Source: Verticillium longisporum (taxonomy: Eukaryota > Ascomycota > Sordariomycetes > Glomerellales > Plectosphaerellaceae). Taken from it: a DNA stretch of 64,000 nucleotides. Shown here one piece after another: positions 12,350-23,507 of the stretch. Where the stretch lies: positions 3,534,001-3,598,000 of the forward strand of contig JAETXT010000009.1 in NCBI GenBank assembly GCA_019188255.1. Reading direction: 5' to 3'. A program made the position numbers and the translations under genes. How positions within the stretch are numbered: the first letter of the stretch is position 1; each line of letters opens with the position of its first letter. The notes beneath the pieces were generated by a model. It was not told the DNA's origin. It ran no database searches and was given only the letters and a program-made list of their open reading frames with translations.

Positions 12350-13698
12350 TGAGACTTCAGATCGTGAATAGAAGCGTATCCGTCTGTTCAAGCAACGCAT
12401 GATCGAGGTGACACGATCTGCTGCTGGGCCGCCCTGCACCGGTCATGGTGTTGGCGAGTACTGAGTTGCCTTAGGTCCAGAGTCGACATGCCCAACTCTC
12501 GCTATATTCACCATCGACCTTGAGTGTTGCGCTGATATGATAGGCGTGTAACGCAACTGCAAGTACCGAATCCGGCCATCATGTTCAAAGTGCATTTGCC
12601 ACTGTGTTCAATCCAGGTGCTGACAGGGCACAGATCCCGGACCATTGGGTTCTCATGTGGAAGGGAAGTCCTTGCGAAGTTTCAGAAGGCATGAACCACA
12701 AAGCTTGAAAGCCTGTTGATGTACGCGTAGTGGTCGTTAAGGCCGTTTGCTAGTTCAGGTGAATGAGCCGCAGGATTTCTTAGTTCAGCAAACCCATTCG
12801 GGCAGGGGTCTACAGTGCAGCGGCAACTTAGACTTTTTGTAGTAATCGCGCTTCGTTCCACAAGTTCCAAACTAGATATGAGCGCCCTCCCCCCCCCTTG
12901 ACTTGCATAATAAGCTCAGCACACATCCATGGGTGGGGGTCTGTGATCCACACTATGATGCTGTTTTGGGCCGCAACTGGGTTGACTTCAAAATAGGGGT
13001 ATTCCATGGTCTGGTGTTTGGGGTTATGTAGGCGATATTTACTTTCGCTAGATCAAGAATTACTTAAAAAAAATCTGACCGGAAAAGGCTCGACGAGCTT
13101 CCAGCTTTTCTTTGTGGCGTTCTAATATGTTGGATTGCCTTATCAGCATAAGAATGTGTAGAGGTTTCGCGGCCGCGTTCATCTCAGGCCAACCAGATAT
13201 GTCATCGTGAGCCAGGTGAACAGAAGCTTAAGCACAGACATGGTTTCAACCCTGAGCTAGCTAGTCATCGACCTTGGCTATATGTCGTGAAGAGAGAATA
13301 ACAATCATACAGATGGCGTGGTTTCTCATCGCTAGTGATACCCTGATATTGGAAAAGGTTTACCAGCGCGACGGATCATGATCTTCATCCCTGTCCTCGC
13401 GTAGAAGCTCGGGTTTTCCTTCCGATGAGGGTAGTCAAGCTTTTCTGGACTTTGACTCGGCTAGCCTGTGTTGAGTACCAGGCAGCCACATACGAAGTTC
13501 CACCAGCGTCTATTCGGATATGCAGCCCTGTGTCAACCGACTGACGGGCATTGTCCGAGTCGTTCTAGGATTCTTGTTGAGAGATGTTTTTTGGGGTCAT
13601 AACCTTATTGAACAAGCTTCCGCTTCCGAGAGTTCAAGTCGTCATTTAGGCGTGGCGGTAGCATGTATGGGGTCGTTGGAGGCATGCGGTCCACCACT
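12350..13698. other. Spacer, somewhat AT-richer, nothing supported
   Basis: There are no long open frames on either strand and no repeat structure beyond short C and A runs (for example a C-run near 12888). I see no RNA gene or transposon end. Confidence 0.5.
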
Positions 13699-14861
13699 TC
13701 AGAGTCTGATCAGCTCGTAGATGACTTTTGTTTTGCGGACAAAATGCATAGTTGGGACACCGCAGCGACTAGTGACAAGTTTGAACCATTTGAATAGAAA
13801 TTCTGCGGGAGTTCCCTTGCCTTCGATATCAATAATCTCTCGGGCATCTTTTGTCTCTGCATTGACCAATGTTTCGATGCCCTCCAGAGAACTTTATGTA
13901 TCAGAGTGTCCGATGTGTTGCGTAACGGAAGGGGATAGTCCAGCCCTATGAATATAGACTTGAAGTAAATCGTACTGTTGATGTGTATTAATGAAGCTCG
14001 ATGCAAAACTGGGCGACTAAGTCATGTGCAAAGCACAGTAGTGTCCGCCTCGTGTAGGAGATGAGTCTGCTGTTGTGGCCAGTGTCGTACGATCACAACG
14101 CGGGTATAAGGCAACCCCTGAAGACAACTAGACGAAAGCACGTCCGAATTCTCTTGGTCAACCTCTCTGAGAAGAAAAGAAGCTTCGATACTTGATATTT
14201 GTTGTCTAGCTGCGGATAACCAGTCACAGGGCATGAAAGGACACAGCTGACTGCCTCAGCCCAGAATCTCGTTCCGTGATTGTGGTTTGGTCAAATAGCC
14301 CCTACGATCTTTCGGACGAGCTTGTCTCCCTTCTGATCCTCCAGGACCAGGGTCTGCTAGTACTTCAGGCGAACAGCGCGCTCGTTTACACCAGATTGAG
14401 TCCAGAACACATCGAGCTTCTCACAGGCGATTGGGTAGATGAAGGTTTCGGCTGCTATAAACCTCGCCAGGGATTTAGTGCCCAGTTCTTTGTCCGTGAT
14501 TTGGTTCAATAATGAGAAGTCACTCATAAACTTCTTGTCCGGTTTGGAGTCGGCGCACTGCTCTTTCAACCTTGTCTTGCGCGCCGCAACCGTATACCTG
14601 CAGCTCCAGTAGCACCCATCGTCGATTGGTATCTCCAGTGAACGGAGCCGTGGGGTCTATTGCTTCCATCGGAGTATCAGGGTCGGAATCCCCTGCGTTG
14701 AATTTGTACGGGGCCGGGGGCATTTCGGACAGTGATTTCGACTTCGCCTTCTTCTTGGGCCCCGGTATCTTCTTTGCTGTGGCCATCATCTGGCCTGCGA
14801 GTTTTGTAGTCCGCCGCGGTTCGTCGTCATTGGAGGTATGGTCCGCGAAGGTAGTTGACAT
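13699..14861 (-). pseudogene. Decayed protein-coding gene of unknown family
   Basis: On the minus strand a protein-like reading starts at MSTTFADHTSNDDEPRRTTK (14861) and runs to GDTNRRWVLLELQVYGC. It then continues one frame over with LKEQCADSKPDKKFMSDFSL and FIAAETFIYPIACEKLDVFW, hits a stop after ERAVRLKY, and resumes with QTLVLEDQKGDKLVRKIVGA. Further down are QQISSIEASFLLREVDQENS, a stop, LDYPLPLRNTSDTLIHK, and a last piece ending KVIYELIRL at 13699. The chain of frameshifts and in-frame stops in one orientation suggests a dead gene, though unrecognised introns or base errors could explain part of it. No domain is recognised. The local base composition is AT-richer than the genes to the right. 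Confidence 0.4.
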
Positions 14862-14919
14862 CAATACCGGTTGCCTCCCAAGCCACCTAAGCTTTACTTC
14901 ATTGTCATTCAGCATTCGC

Positions 14920-15538
14920 TGAAATACAAGCGGTCAGGTGTTGCTGATGATTGCTGGCAGGATTACCTAGCACGGCGTCTATGTGCAGACATTTCGATGT
15001 CTCTTGGCTTAGACAAGTCAAAGCTAGGATTAGAGACGAGATTGAATATACCAACAGACCGCAAGATAAGGTCAACTCTATATTTCAGAACAAGTTGCAC
15101 CCTCTTGACCAAGAAAATCTAACGTGGTAGTAATATCAAAATATAGCGTCCATGTGCCATGCACTGAAGGCAGCTATCTGTGAACACGTCCAAGCCCAAG
15201 CTCATCAAACAGGCATCTCGTGGGCGAAATTCATCCATGGATCAAAATAGACAGCCCACATTCGACTGAGCATCCCTGCAGGGTGGACATTTCCGACTAG
15301 GCTTTTGAAGGCCACTCTGCTCTTGGCCTTGAATTTGCGTAGTTCAACCGCTGGTAACCATAAGGTGGCCATCACAGCTGTGAGAATGTGGGCACGCGTT
15401 CACGGGGGATCCAGCAAAATATATTCATCAGAGCGTTCTGTTCCGGTCCATCTATAGGGGATATCTTGACATGACTTTTGATGTACGTAGCGATCCTCTC
15501 GGCCGACTCACAAACTCCACCTCCACCCTTCGAACCGC
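14920..15538. other. Spacer downstream of CCT8
   Basis: This lies between the decayed gene and the CCT8 stop. It is AT-richer with only short open frames. It presumably carries the CCT8 3' UTR. Confidence 0.5.
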
Positions 15539-17445
15539 TTAGTCCTCGTCCCAGTTCTGCGGCAACACAGATTAGTACATTGCAGACAAGATGGGGGCAG
15601 CAATGGGCTCGGAAACATACAGGGTTGGGCGCGGGAGGCTTGGGGCCTCCAGCCTGCCGAGCCACGATGATCTGGTCGACAGACAGCACGGTCCGCGCGG
15701 CCTCGGTAGCCAGCTTGATAGCCCAGGCCTTGGGGGCCAGGAGATCCAGGATACCGTCCTTACGAGCATCCAGGGTACCGGAGCCGTCCTCGTTCTATGC
15801 CGTGTTAGTTGTGAGTCTTGACAGGCAACTTCGGTCTACTCGACTCACCTCGATGTCTACGCCAATCGCCCAGTCATCCTTCTTGTGATGCGCCATGTAG
15901 AGCCTGCTGAGAACCCCGGTGGCACCGAGACCAGCGCTCTCGGCGATTGTCCTGGGAACAACCTCGAACGCCTCTCCGTACTTCTTGATGGCGTACTGGG
16001 CAAGACCAGGAGTCTTCTCGCCGAGGGCGGTCAGCCTCTCGACGAGCTGTGTCTCAGTGGCACCTGCTCCGGGCACGAGCCTGGGGTCTTTTGTGATGGC
16101 CTTGACACCGTTCACACCGTCGTCCTCAGCTCGCTCGACGTCCTCGAGGTGGTTTTGCGTCGCGCCTCTCAGCACAATGGTCGCTGTCCTCGTGACGTCG
16201 TTCTCCTGACGGAAGACGGTGACGCGGTCACCGCCAATCTCTAGCGTCTCGACAATGTCGATGGAGCCCATCTCGTCGGGCATGGGGGCACCTAGGCGGG
16301 CCAGGGGGGTAGCGCCGACAACGCGGCATATTCTGCGGAGTTCAAACTTGCTGAGAATCTTGATGAAGAGAATACCGTACTTGTTGAGGTAGTGCTGGGC
16401 CAGGTCGCCGACGGTAGAGCCGGCAATGACGACACGCAGGCCGACGTCGTGGAGCTCCTTGATGGCGGCCTCGAGCTGGTTCTCCTCGCCCTTGGTGAAG
16501 TCCATCATCTCCTTGGCGTTGTGCAGGAGAACGGTTCCCTTGGTCTCGGTCTGGCTGGTGTCGATGGGGCAGGAGAAGACGCCGACCTTGGCGCGCTTGA
16601 CCTTCTTGATGGTGCCGTCGGGTTGCTTGGGGAAGACCATGCCCTTGACGACACGGCTCTGCTCGAGGCTGCCGCCCATGATCTTGACGACACGGATGTT
16701 GTCGACGTTGAAGCCGAGAGGGTTCTTGGGGAGAACAGACAGGACAGCCTCGGCGACAAGATCACCAAGGAAATCCTCGTGGCCGTTCTGCTTGCTGGCG
16801 ACGACGGTGCGGATAGCCTTGGCAAGCTCGTCTTGGTCGCGGATGTCCTCGACCCTGTCGACGGAGAGCTCCTCGAGAGAGTCGAGGGCCATCTTCTGCG
16901 CCTTCTCGTAGCCGGTCACGATATCGCACGTCTTGAGACCCGTGCGCAGAAGGTACTCTGCCTTGCGCAGCAGCTCACCTGCCAGGCTGATGACCAGGTA
17001 GGTGGCGTTTCCCATGTCGGTCTCTTGTTGCTGTCTGGCCATGACGGGCAGCTTGGCGGCGGGGTGGACGACATCGAGTTCGCGGAGGATGGTGGCGGCG
17101 TCGGAGGTCAGGATCATCTTCTGAAGATGGTTGATGACAATCTTGTTGCGGCCGTAGGGGCCGAGAGAGGTCTGGACGGTCGACGTGATGGCCCTGCAGG
17201 CGTCGATGTTGCGCAGGACGGCGCCATCTTCGGAGTCGTAGCTATGGGAAGATGGGTCAGTATTGTGTTGACATTGCGCTTCTGTCTGCCATCATGTTGC
17301 AGAGGTGGGGGGGAAAGAGCTGCAACAGGGGCTACCGAAAGGAGCTCGAGGAAGGCGACAGAGGAAGAGAGGGGAGGGGGTAATACTTGTTATAACCCCC
17401 CTTGAACAGGTTCGCGTTGGGCGCGTTGGGGATATTGAGCGACAT
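15539..17445 (-). CDS. CCT8: T-complex protein 1 subunit theta (CCT8), cytosolic chaperonin
   Basis: Four exons (17445-17387, 17241-15849, 15794-15621, 15556-15539) join with intact phases to about 547 aa, the normal CCT size. The protein starts MSLNIPNAPNANLFKGGYN and ends APNPNWDED. It aligns to CCT8 rather than other CCT subunits: SLGPYGRNKIVINHL, SDAATILRELDVVHPA, RVVKIMGGSLEQSRVVKGMV, ETKGTVLLHNAKEMMDF, KFELRRICRVVGATPL, IVLRGATQNHLEDVERA, AIKKYGEAFEVVPRTIAES. CCT8 is one of eight subunits of the double-ring ATP-driven chaperonin that folds actin and tubulin. Oddity: the nucleotide-binding GDGT-type motif reads GNAT (M-G-N-A-T-Y), so the usual Asp is Asn; the other catalytic Asp (TSDAAT) is kept. 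It is divergent from the HMG-box gene at 18337. Confidence 0.95.
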
Positions 17446-18336
17446 GATGGGTACTGCCGGCCGGATGTGTCGTGGTCTGGTCGGTGTATATGGGGGTGGG
17501 AGGTGGTAGTGGTAGTGGTGGTGGTGAGGGACCTCTTTGGTGGGATGTAGTCGTCGCTGGCAGACGAGGAGCTCTAGTCCCTGGCCCACCGACTCAAAAA
17601 AAAGTCTGGGTGCGTGGGAAGCCCGGTGCCTGACGCAAAGTGGCAGCGCGACGGGGTGGGGGATGACCAATCAGAGACGGTACCTGGGCACTGTTGATCC
17701 GTTCCGAGCTGTGTCGCCCAGTAAGTTCTGAAGCATCTCACTGGAGCGTCTCGACAGGGGGGGCCTGCAGCGCTACAGCGCTACAGACTTGCATCTGCCC
17801 TTCCCTCGCGCCATCGACAGTTGGTCTGCATTGAAGGGATTCGCGACCGGGACGTACCTGCACTGGCCCGGGAGGTTTTCAGCCTCTGACCGCTCTGTTG
17901 ATAGAGAGTTCCAAGCTTCTGCTTATTGACATGGACCGCCCATCTGCTACACCATCTATGCATTTTATATGAATTTTAACAATTGTTCTTTTTCATTGCC
18001 TTGTCTGGAGTGCGTCCTGCCATTTCGTGTCTTACACCATAGCTCTCTGCAGCAAGTCCTCTCCAGGTCTGGTCTGGTTTGTCCTGACTGCCACGATGGC
18101 TCCGCAATCTTCCTACTGTGAGTTCCACCTCCACAACCAGACACCCAGACCACGACATCCCATACCTACCTACCTACCTACCCATCCATCATCCCCTTCC
18201 CATCCCCCATTCTGTTCCTCCATCTGTCCAAACGTGCGATTGAACGTTTGTTTCGCCAATCTACCCACCACAGAAGCTCGGCGCCACCATCTATCTTCTT
18301 TTCCATCTCAATCCCCATCTACACGACCAACTCGCG
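17446..18336. promoter_or_regulatory. Divergent spacer between CCT8 and the HMG-box gene
   Basis: About 0.9 kb separates two outward-facing starts, so it holds both promoters and 5' leaders. A GT-rich purine/pyrimidine stretch lies near 17500-17530 and a CCTACCTACC repeat near 18160-18182. A short ATG frame at 18095 is followed by a good donor (T|GTGAGT) with an acceptor-like CACCACAG near 18262-18272, which could be a 5' UTR intron of the plus-strand gene. Confidence 0.5.
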
Positions 18337-19508
18337 ATGCCGCCCAAGAAGATCCCCAAACTCAAAGAGAAGCCCCAGGCTGACCACCCCGTCATTGACC
18401 CGACAGCCATCCCCCGGCGCTGCCTCCATCTGTCGAGGAGGCCTATCGCCGGAAATGCATCCAGCTCAAGCAGCGCACGAGCGAGGTTGAAGACGAGAAT
18501 GATGCCACGCGCGTCCGTCTCGCCCGCATCAGGCGACAGGTCGAGAAGATGCGCCTCGAACGCGCCATGCTCCTCGAGCAACTCACCCGCCGCACCAGCA
18601 CCAACGTCGAGGACTCCGACGGCAGCCCCAGTCCACCACCCACTGTAGGCGACGACCTTTACTTCCCCGACAATCTCAACCCCGACACCCCGACAGGCCA
18701 TGGCCGGAGACAAACTGCCAGAATCTTGCTGACGCCCTCCCAGCCGAAGGAGAAGCCCCTGCGCACCAAGCGCGGCCACCGCAAGCCCTCCCTGCTCGCT
18801 GACATTGACGCCGCCGCCACCAAGTCCGCCGCCGCTTCGCCCTTGGTCAACCAACATCCCGCCACCCAGTCCCCGAGCTCCGAGGCCTTCTCCCACGCAC
18901 AAGGCAACGCCGACTCGGCCGCCGCTGCCGCTCCCGCCACGACCAACGGGGTTTCCAAGCCGCCCAAGCGCCCCGCCAGTGCGTTTGACAAGTACTGCGA
19001 AGAATCGCGCCCCGCTCTGCAGAAGACGCGTGAGGACAAGCCTGACGAGGACGCCACTCACACGATCGAGGAGGAGCTCGCCCGTGGTTGGAAGGATCTC
19101 TCCGACGACGCCAAGGAAGCCTTCCAGAGCCGCTACGACGACGCCTTGGCCCAATACCAGAAGGACAAGGCCAAGTACGATGCCACAAAGGCAGCAGAGA
19201 CAGCCGCCGCCGACAAAACGGCCGTTTCGGCCGAACCCGAAGCTGAGACCAAGGACGAGGCCGCCGAGAAGAGCGAGAGCCTTCCCGAGGCACCCAAGGA
19301 CAAGGACGATGAGGATGACAAGGATGAAAAGGACGACCAGGGTGACAAGGACGACAAGGAAGGCGAGGCTACGGCGGCGGCCGAGGCCGAGAAGGCGGCA
19401 TCCAAGTCTGCCGCCCCGACTCCAGCCCCAGCCCAGGACGAGGACGTCGAGATGACCAACTACGACACCGAAGAGGCCGAGGGCACGCCGGCTGCTGACG
19501 ACAGGTAG
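18337..19508 (+). CDS. NHP10: HMG-box protein of the Nhp10 type (INO80 complex subunit), one-base frameshift near the N-terminus
   Basis: The reading starts MPPKKIPKLKEKPQADHPVI (ATG 18337) and then must shift frame at the C5 run 18411-18415. With one more C it continues DPTAIPPALPPSVEEAYRRK into a charged coiled coil (about residues 35-90: QLKQRTSEVEDENDATRVRL and RRQVEKMRLERAMLLEQL). A basic RTKRGHRKPS patch follows, then a single HMG box at about residues 205-280 (KPPKRPASAFDKYCEE, ELARGWKDLSDDAKEAFQSR). The tail is highly acidic, rich in Lys/Asp/Glu. N-terminal coiled coil plus one HMG box is the layout of fungal Nhp10, which binds DNA as part of the INO80 remodeller. The acidic tail after the box resembles that of other HMGB proteins. 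The frameshift is probably a base-call error. Confidence 0.8.
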
Positions 19509-20048
19509 GACCTGATTCCCCAATCACCACCGTTTCGTTCCAGTTGGCGATTCTAGGCTCTTGGTTTTCCGGTTCGGCGTTTCGGTTTTGGTCTTTGTAA
19601 AGGGAGGAACTTGGTCGGGCCGCGACAGCATCACGCCGGCCCCAGACGTGTATCATTATGTTTATCAGAGGGAGCCTTTGCTGCCTGGCCTTGGTCTCTT
19701 TATTACAGGAGAGGAAGTATGACGGAGGAAGAAAAAAAATCCCATTTATTTGATGAATTCGATTGCCCGCAAAAGAGAAACAAGGATCGCTTCAATTACC
19801 ATTTCCTGTCTGCTGTTTGCGTGTGTGCTTGCGCCTCGAAACGCCCTTTCTGTCTACGAAGGCTTCAATGCAGCCCCCCATGCCGTCTAGGCGGAACGCC
19901 GGCAAGTGCTGTGTCCATGTTCGGTTCCTTGCCCCAGATCGCCTCTCCTGCCCGAGGCATTCGCAGGGTCCCCCAAAAGACGACGCACGCGACCTGATAA
20001 ATACTACACAAGTGAATACACACATCCTAAGCACCCCAGTGTTGGGGC
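19509..20048. other. Spacer between two convergent genes
   Basis: Holds the 3' UTRs of the HMG-box gene (plus) and the DUF155 gene (minus). No gene or repeat is visible. Confidence 0.5.
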
Positions 20049-21753
20049 TCACTCCCCGGCGTACAGATCCACCACAATGTTGATCGCCGCGACGACAATC
20101 TCAGCCGCGATCAGTACGATTACTGAGACACGTCAGCAGATGTCCCATCGCAGGCAAGATCGGTACGAAACTGCGATGGAAGGGCGCGGAGCAAACTCAC
20201 CGATCCACTCGAGCTTCTCGCCGTGGCCGTGACTCAGCTCTCCCTTCAAGACGGCCAGCAGGTCGGCAATGACGTCCAGCCTCTCCGTCAGCAGGCCGAC
20301 GCGCTGGTCCATCTCGAGGTAACTTCGCACGGCCTGGTAGACGGGTTCCAGCTGCGGCTCGACCCAGAAGAGTTCGGGCGTGTCGAGGACGGAGCCGTTC
20401 AGGTGGATGTTGATGCGCAGGATGAAGAGCTCGCCGATCTGCATGTTGATCTGCTTGCGGCTCAGGTCGATTTTGCCCGTGTTGGCAATCTGCGTAGGAA
20501 TGTCCTTGCACGTCTCGACCGTTGAGGCGATCAACTCTTCGAACAGGGACGTCTGCTGCTGTCAGTCTGGGTGGTAAAAAGGAGGCACCAAGAGGGGGAA
20601 GGCATGTGAGTCGTGTGCCATAGGACGTTCTTACCTTGACGCTCTGCGCGAGCGCGTGCGAAATGGCCAGCTTGGTCATGTAGTTGTTCTTGTCCCGCAG
20701 CGTGATAAAGTCGTTGTAGATGCGGGCCTGGTACTCCCGCGTGTAGTAAAAGTTGAAGAACTCGGCCTCGACATCGTCCGGCGCCAGCTTCTCCGTCTCA
20801 AACTTGGAGATCTCCTTCAGGAAGCGCTTCTCCTGGTCGAGCGTCATGCCCCATATCACGACGACGCCGTACTCAAAGAGAAACACCTCGGGCGTGTGTA
20901 TCTCCGTGTCGAAGTCCTGGCTGTTCTCGATCGGCGCCTCAATGTCGTGGGCGCCGTCGTGCAGGAACCCTTCCTCGAAGCCCGAGTCCTGCGGGCCCTG
21001 CGCGGCGAGGTCGAGGAGGCCCTGCCGCTCGAAACCTTCGGAAAAGTCGCCCGTCGAATGGCGCCGCTCGTATGCCTGGACGGGGTTCGGCTGTGCGCCG
21101 ACGCGGCGGTCACGCCTGTTCTCGACGCTGTGGCTGTAGGTGTACGCCGAGTAGAGGCACTCGTCGATGAGTTTCGGGTTGGCGCCCCGTGACTTGCCGC
21201 GGCCCTTCATGAACCGCATGAGGCCCTCCATCTCGTACTTGTTCGCCGTGCTGTAGGCCGTGACCCGCGGCAGGCGTTCGCGGTCGGCCTTGCCCAGACG
21301 TGCCGCGTCGCGCCGGGCCGTGGGGTCCTTGATGCGGGTGTACTGGGAGTAGACGTCTCGGCCGCTCTCCTCGTCCTCCTCGCCGGGTTCGGGGTTGGGC
21401 AGGAGCTTGAGCTCCTCTGCGTTCGTCGTGCTTCGCTGGGGACCAATCTTGGGCGGTAGCGGGAGAGGGAGGGTGTTGGAAGGGGAGCCATGGCTGTTTC
21501 TCCTGCGCAGCTTGTTGTTGATGGAGGAGATGGCCGAGCTCTGGCCCGGGGAGGCAGTGGCGAGGTGGAAAGAGTGGGAGTGTCGGGGGCGCGGCTGAGC
21601 TGGTTCTGGTTCTATCGTCTTGGACACAGGATTCTGGTGGAATGTAACATTCCGGGCCGTCTTTGGTCGCGTCGATGTGGGAGAGGTGGCAGGTGGGAGG
21701 AGGGGCGTATTCTCGCTGGCTTCGCCGGAACTTGGGGTCGTCTGATCGTCCAT
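20049..21753 (-). CDS. Rmd1/DUF155-family membrane protein
   Basis: Three exons: 21753 to about 20635, about 20552 to 20200, and a last short exon ending 20049. The N-terminal third is disordered (MDDQTTPSSGEASENTPLLP, poly-Pro and basic patches such as NNKLRRRNSHGS). The conserved DUF155 part follows: YEMEGLMRFMKGRGKSRG, EVFLFEYGVVVIWGMTLDQE, FFNFYYTREYQARIYNDFIT, KDIPTQIANTGKIDLSRKQI, IGELFILRINIHLNGSVLDT and LFWVEPQLEPVYQAVRSYLE. The last exon adds a single hydrophobic segment (VIVLIAAEIVVAAINIVVDL), a C-terminal membrane anchor. Yeast relatives are Rmd1, Rmd8 and Mrx10 (required for meiotic nuclear division, or mitochondrial); their chemistry is unknown. I start at 21753 because MDDQ begins family-like sequence; an in-frame upstream extension to 22002 is possible but composition-poor. 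Confidence 0.85.
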
Positions 21754-22262
21754 GCTGATCTCTGGCTCAGGAATTGCTGGGGTATCACGGTGGTTTTGAG
21801 ACAAGAGAGAAAAGAGGCGCACGTCGGGGCGTGGGAGCAAAAGAACGATCAACCAATTGGGTTCAAAGCATGTCGTACAAGATATCGGCTCACAGCGGGA
21901 GGGCAGAAGCTCCGTCGGAGATGGTCTGACGTTGAGAGCTGCTGAGCAAAGACGGGGGATAAGAACGTGCGGCGTAACAAATCGAGAGGTGGACAGACGC
22001 ACCTAAGCACAAGTATGGATGACGTCTGAAGTCATTCTCTGCATTGGGACTGGGCTGGAGCTTGAGCCGGTTGTTTGGCTGGCCACATGTGCGTGCCCCG
22101 CTTTCCCACACCGACCCTGACCGGGGCAGTCTGCGAATATCGATAGTGACATTCTACACATGTTGGACATTTAGGTTTCAATGAAATTTGTTGAATTTCA
22201 TGAAAGGGTTCGAGGCTTGGGTCATATAAGACTGGCGTCGGCATGTACTGCGGTCTGGTACA
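21754..22262. other. Spacer, promoter side of the DUF155 gene
   Basis: About 0.5 kb between two minus-strand genes. It is AT-richer near 22140-22200, with nothing else recognised. Confidence 0.45.
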
Positions 22263-23057
22263 CTACCGGTCGTTTTCCTGTGCCTGCTGTGCCACCATGT
22301 GCTCGTGAATCGACGCAAGAGCCTCCTGATCGCGGAACACCTCGTCGAACCTCTTCAGCAATCCTTCATTATCTGTCAAGCATGTCCTAGCTTCATCTAG
22401 AGACTCATACAGGACGCTCCGTTCAAATTTAGTATCTTAAGTCCTCTTGAAACACGCGTTATACTTCTCGTGCTTCTCGGGATTGATTTGTTCCTGCAAT
22501 GACAGTGTCCCAGCTTCGCAGTACAATATCCAGGCACAAGACATGAGAGTGGACAACTATGGGACGATTGACTGGCCAGGCCGACAGCATGCCTTGGGAG
22601 GACTATTATGTGTGGATATGGACGTGCAGATGAGCCCTGCTCCTCCTGCCACTGAGCAGGTGTCTGATGCTGAGATGTCAGCGGTGCGGCAGCTGTTGGA
22701 CGATCTCCCTTACCGCTCGATCCAGAGTAGGCGGACAATTCATGAGGACCTGTGCCGGCTGGAGGAACTGGAGCCGCCCTGTGGGCTGAAGCCGGAGCGA
22801 TTGCCGACTTATCACATCCCGGCCCATTTTAGGCTGTGCAACATTCACTAACATTGTGCAGTGGCCGGGCGAAGACGAACCTTGATGTCTTCCGAGAAGT
22901 GAATCCCAGGAATCCACCACTGTGTATCTGGTTTGGCGTCCCATTCTTGATGCTCTCGCTGAACCTTGTCGACGTATGCTCGCATTTGCTCGAGCAGTTG
23001 CTCACGAGTTGGGGACTCAGTTGCGTTGGACTGGGTCTGCTCTTTTACAGAAGTCAT
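22263..23057 (-). CDS. Unrecognised 159-aa protein, four exons
   Basis: A phase-consistent model can be built: 23057-22881, 22833-22714, 22493-22465 and 22416-22263. The introns are 47, 220 and 48 nt, with donors GTTCGT, GTAAGG and GTATAA, and a TACTAAAT branch site in the last. The protein begins MTSVKEQTQSNATESPTREQ, has DTQWWIPGIHFSEDIK at the end of exon 1, then PKMGRDVISRQSLRLQPTGR, and ends LLKRFDEVFRDQEALASIHE...QQAQENDR. It is hydrophilic and Gln/Glu-rich, with no signal peptide or membrane segment and no domain I know. Internal exon 2 and the 220-nt intron are the least certain parts. All four exon junctions keep the frame without invoking any base error, which argues that it is real. 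Confidence 0.55.
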
Positions 23058-23507
23058 TGTAGTCAGTGGTGCAGGGTATTTCAAGTAAACTCGATGATCC
23101 AACGCGCTGGCACGAATGATCGAGACCACTGAATCTGCAAATCCGAGTGAATCTATGAGGATACATAACAATGACGGATGACACGACATAATCGGGCTCC
23201 AGGTGAACACGAAGAGCTTCCCCGCATCCATGGACTGTGTACAGCACTCGGTTGTCAGCTGCTCAGTCGACGGATCATCCAAAGAGCCCCCGATCGGGCC
23301 TGTTGTCGTACGTCTTTAATTGTTGGTCACCAGGCACCGACCTTGGCAGGTGATTCAACGCACTCTCACACCCACGGCAGCAGCCCTCCCATAAACATCT
23401 CGAGACACAAGTGTGCGGAACTAAGGCGCGCCAAATAGGGAAACAAGAAAATCAGGGAAGCAAGCAAGAAAAGTAGTAGCTTACAGATGAAGCTGAAAGT
23501 CATGCCC
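23058..23507. other. Short spacer between two minus-strand genes
   Basis: About 450 bp carrying the promoter of the gene below and the 3' UTR of the SCCPDH-type gene. No gene is visible. Confidence 0.45.

Noticed and set aside
16392..17405. Plus-strand open frame of 337 codons
   Set aside because: Lies wholly antisense to the well-supported CCT8 exon 2.
18291..19523. Minus-strand open frame of 410 codons, Gly/Leu/Val-rich
   Set aside because: Antisense to the Nhp10-like gene; its hydrophobicity is the complement of Lys/Asp/Glu/Ala codons.
21754..22002. N-terminal extension of the DUF155 protein to an upstream Met
   Set aside because: The extension is Leu/Ser/Cys-rich and unlike family N-termini; likely 5' UTR.
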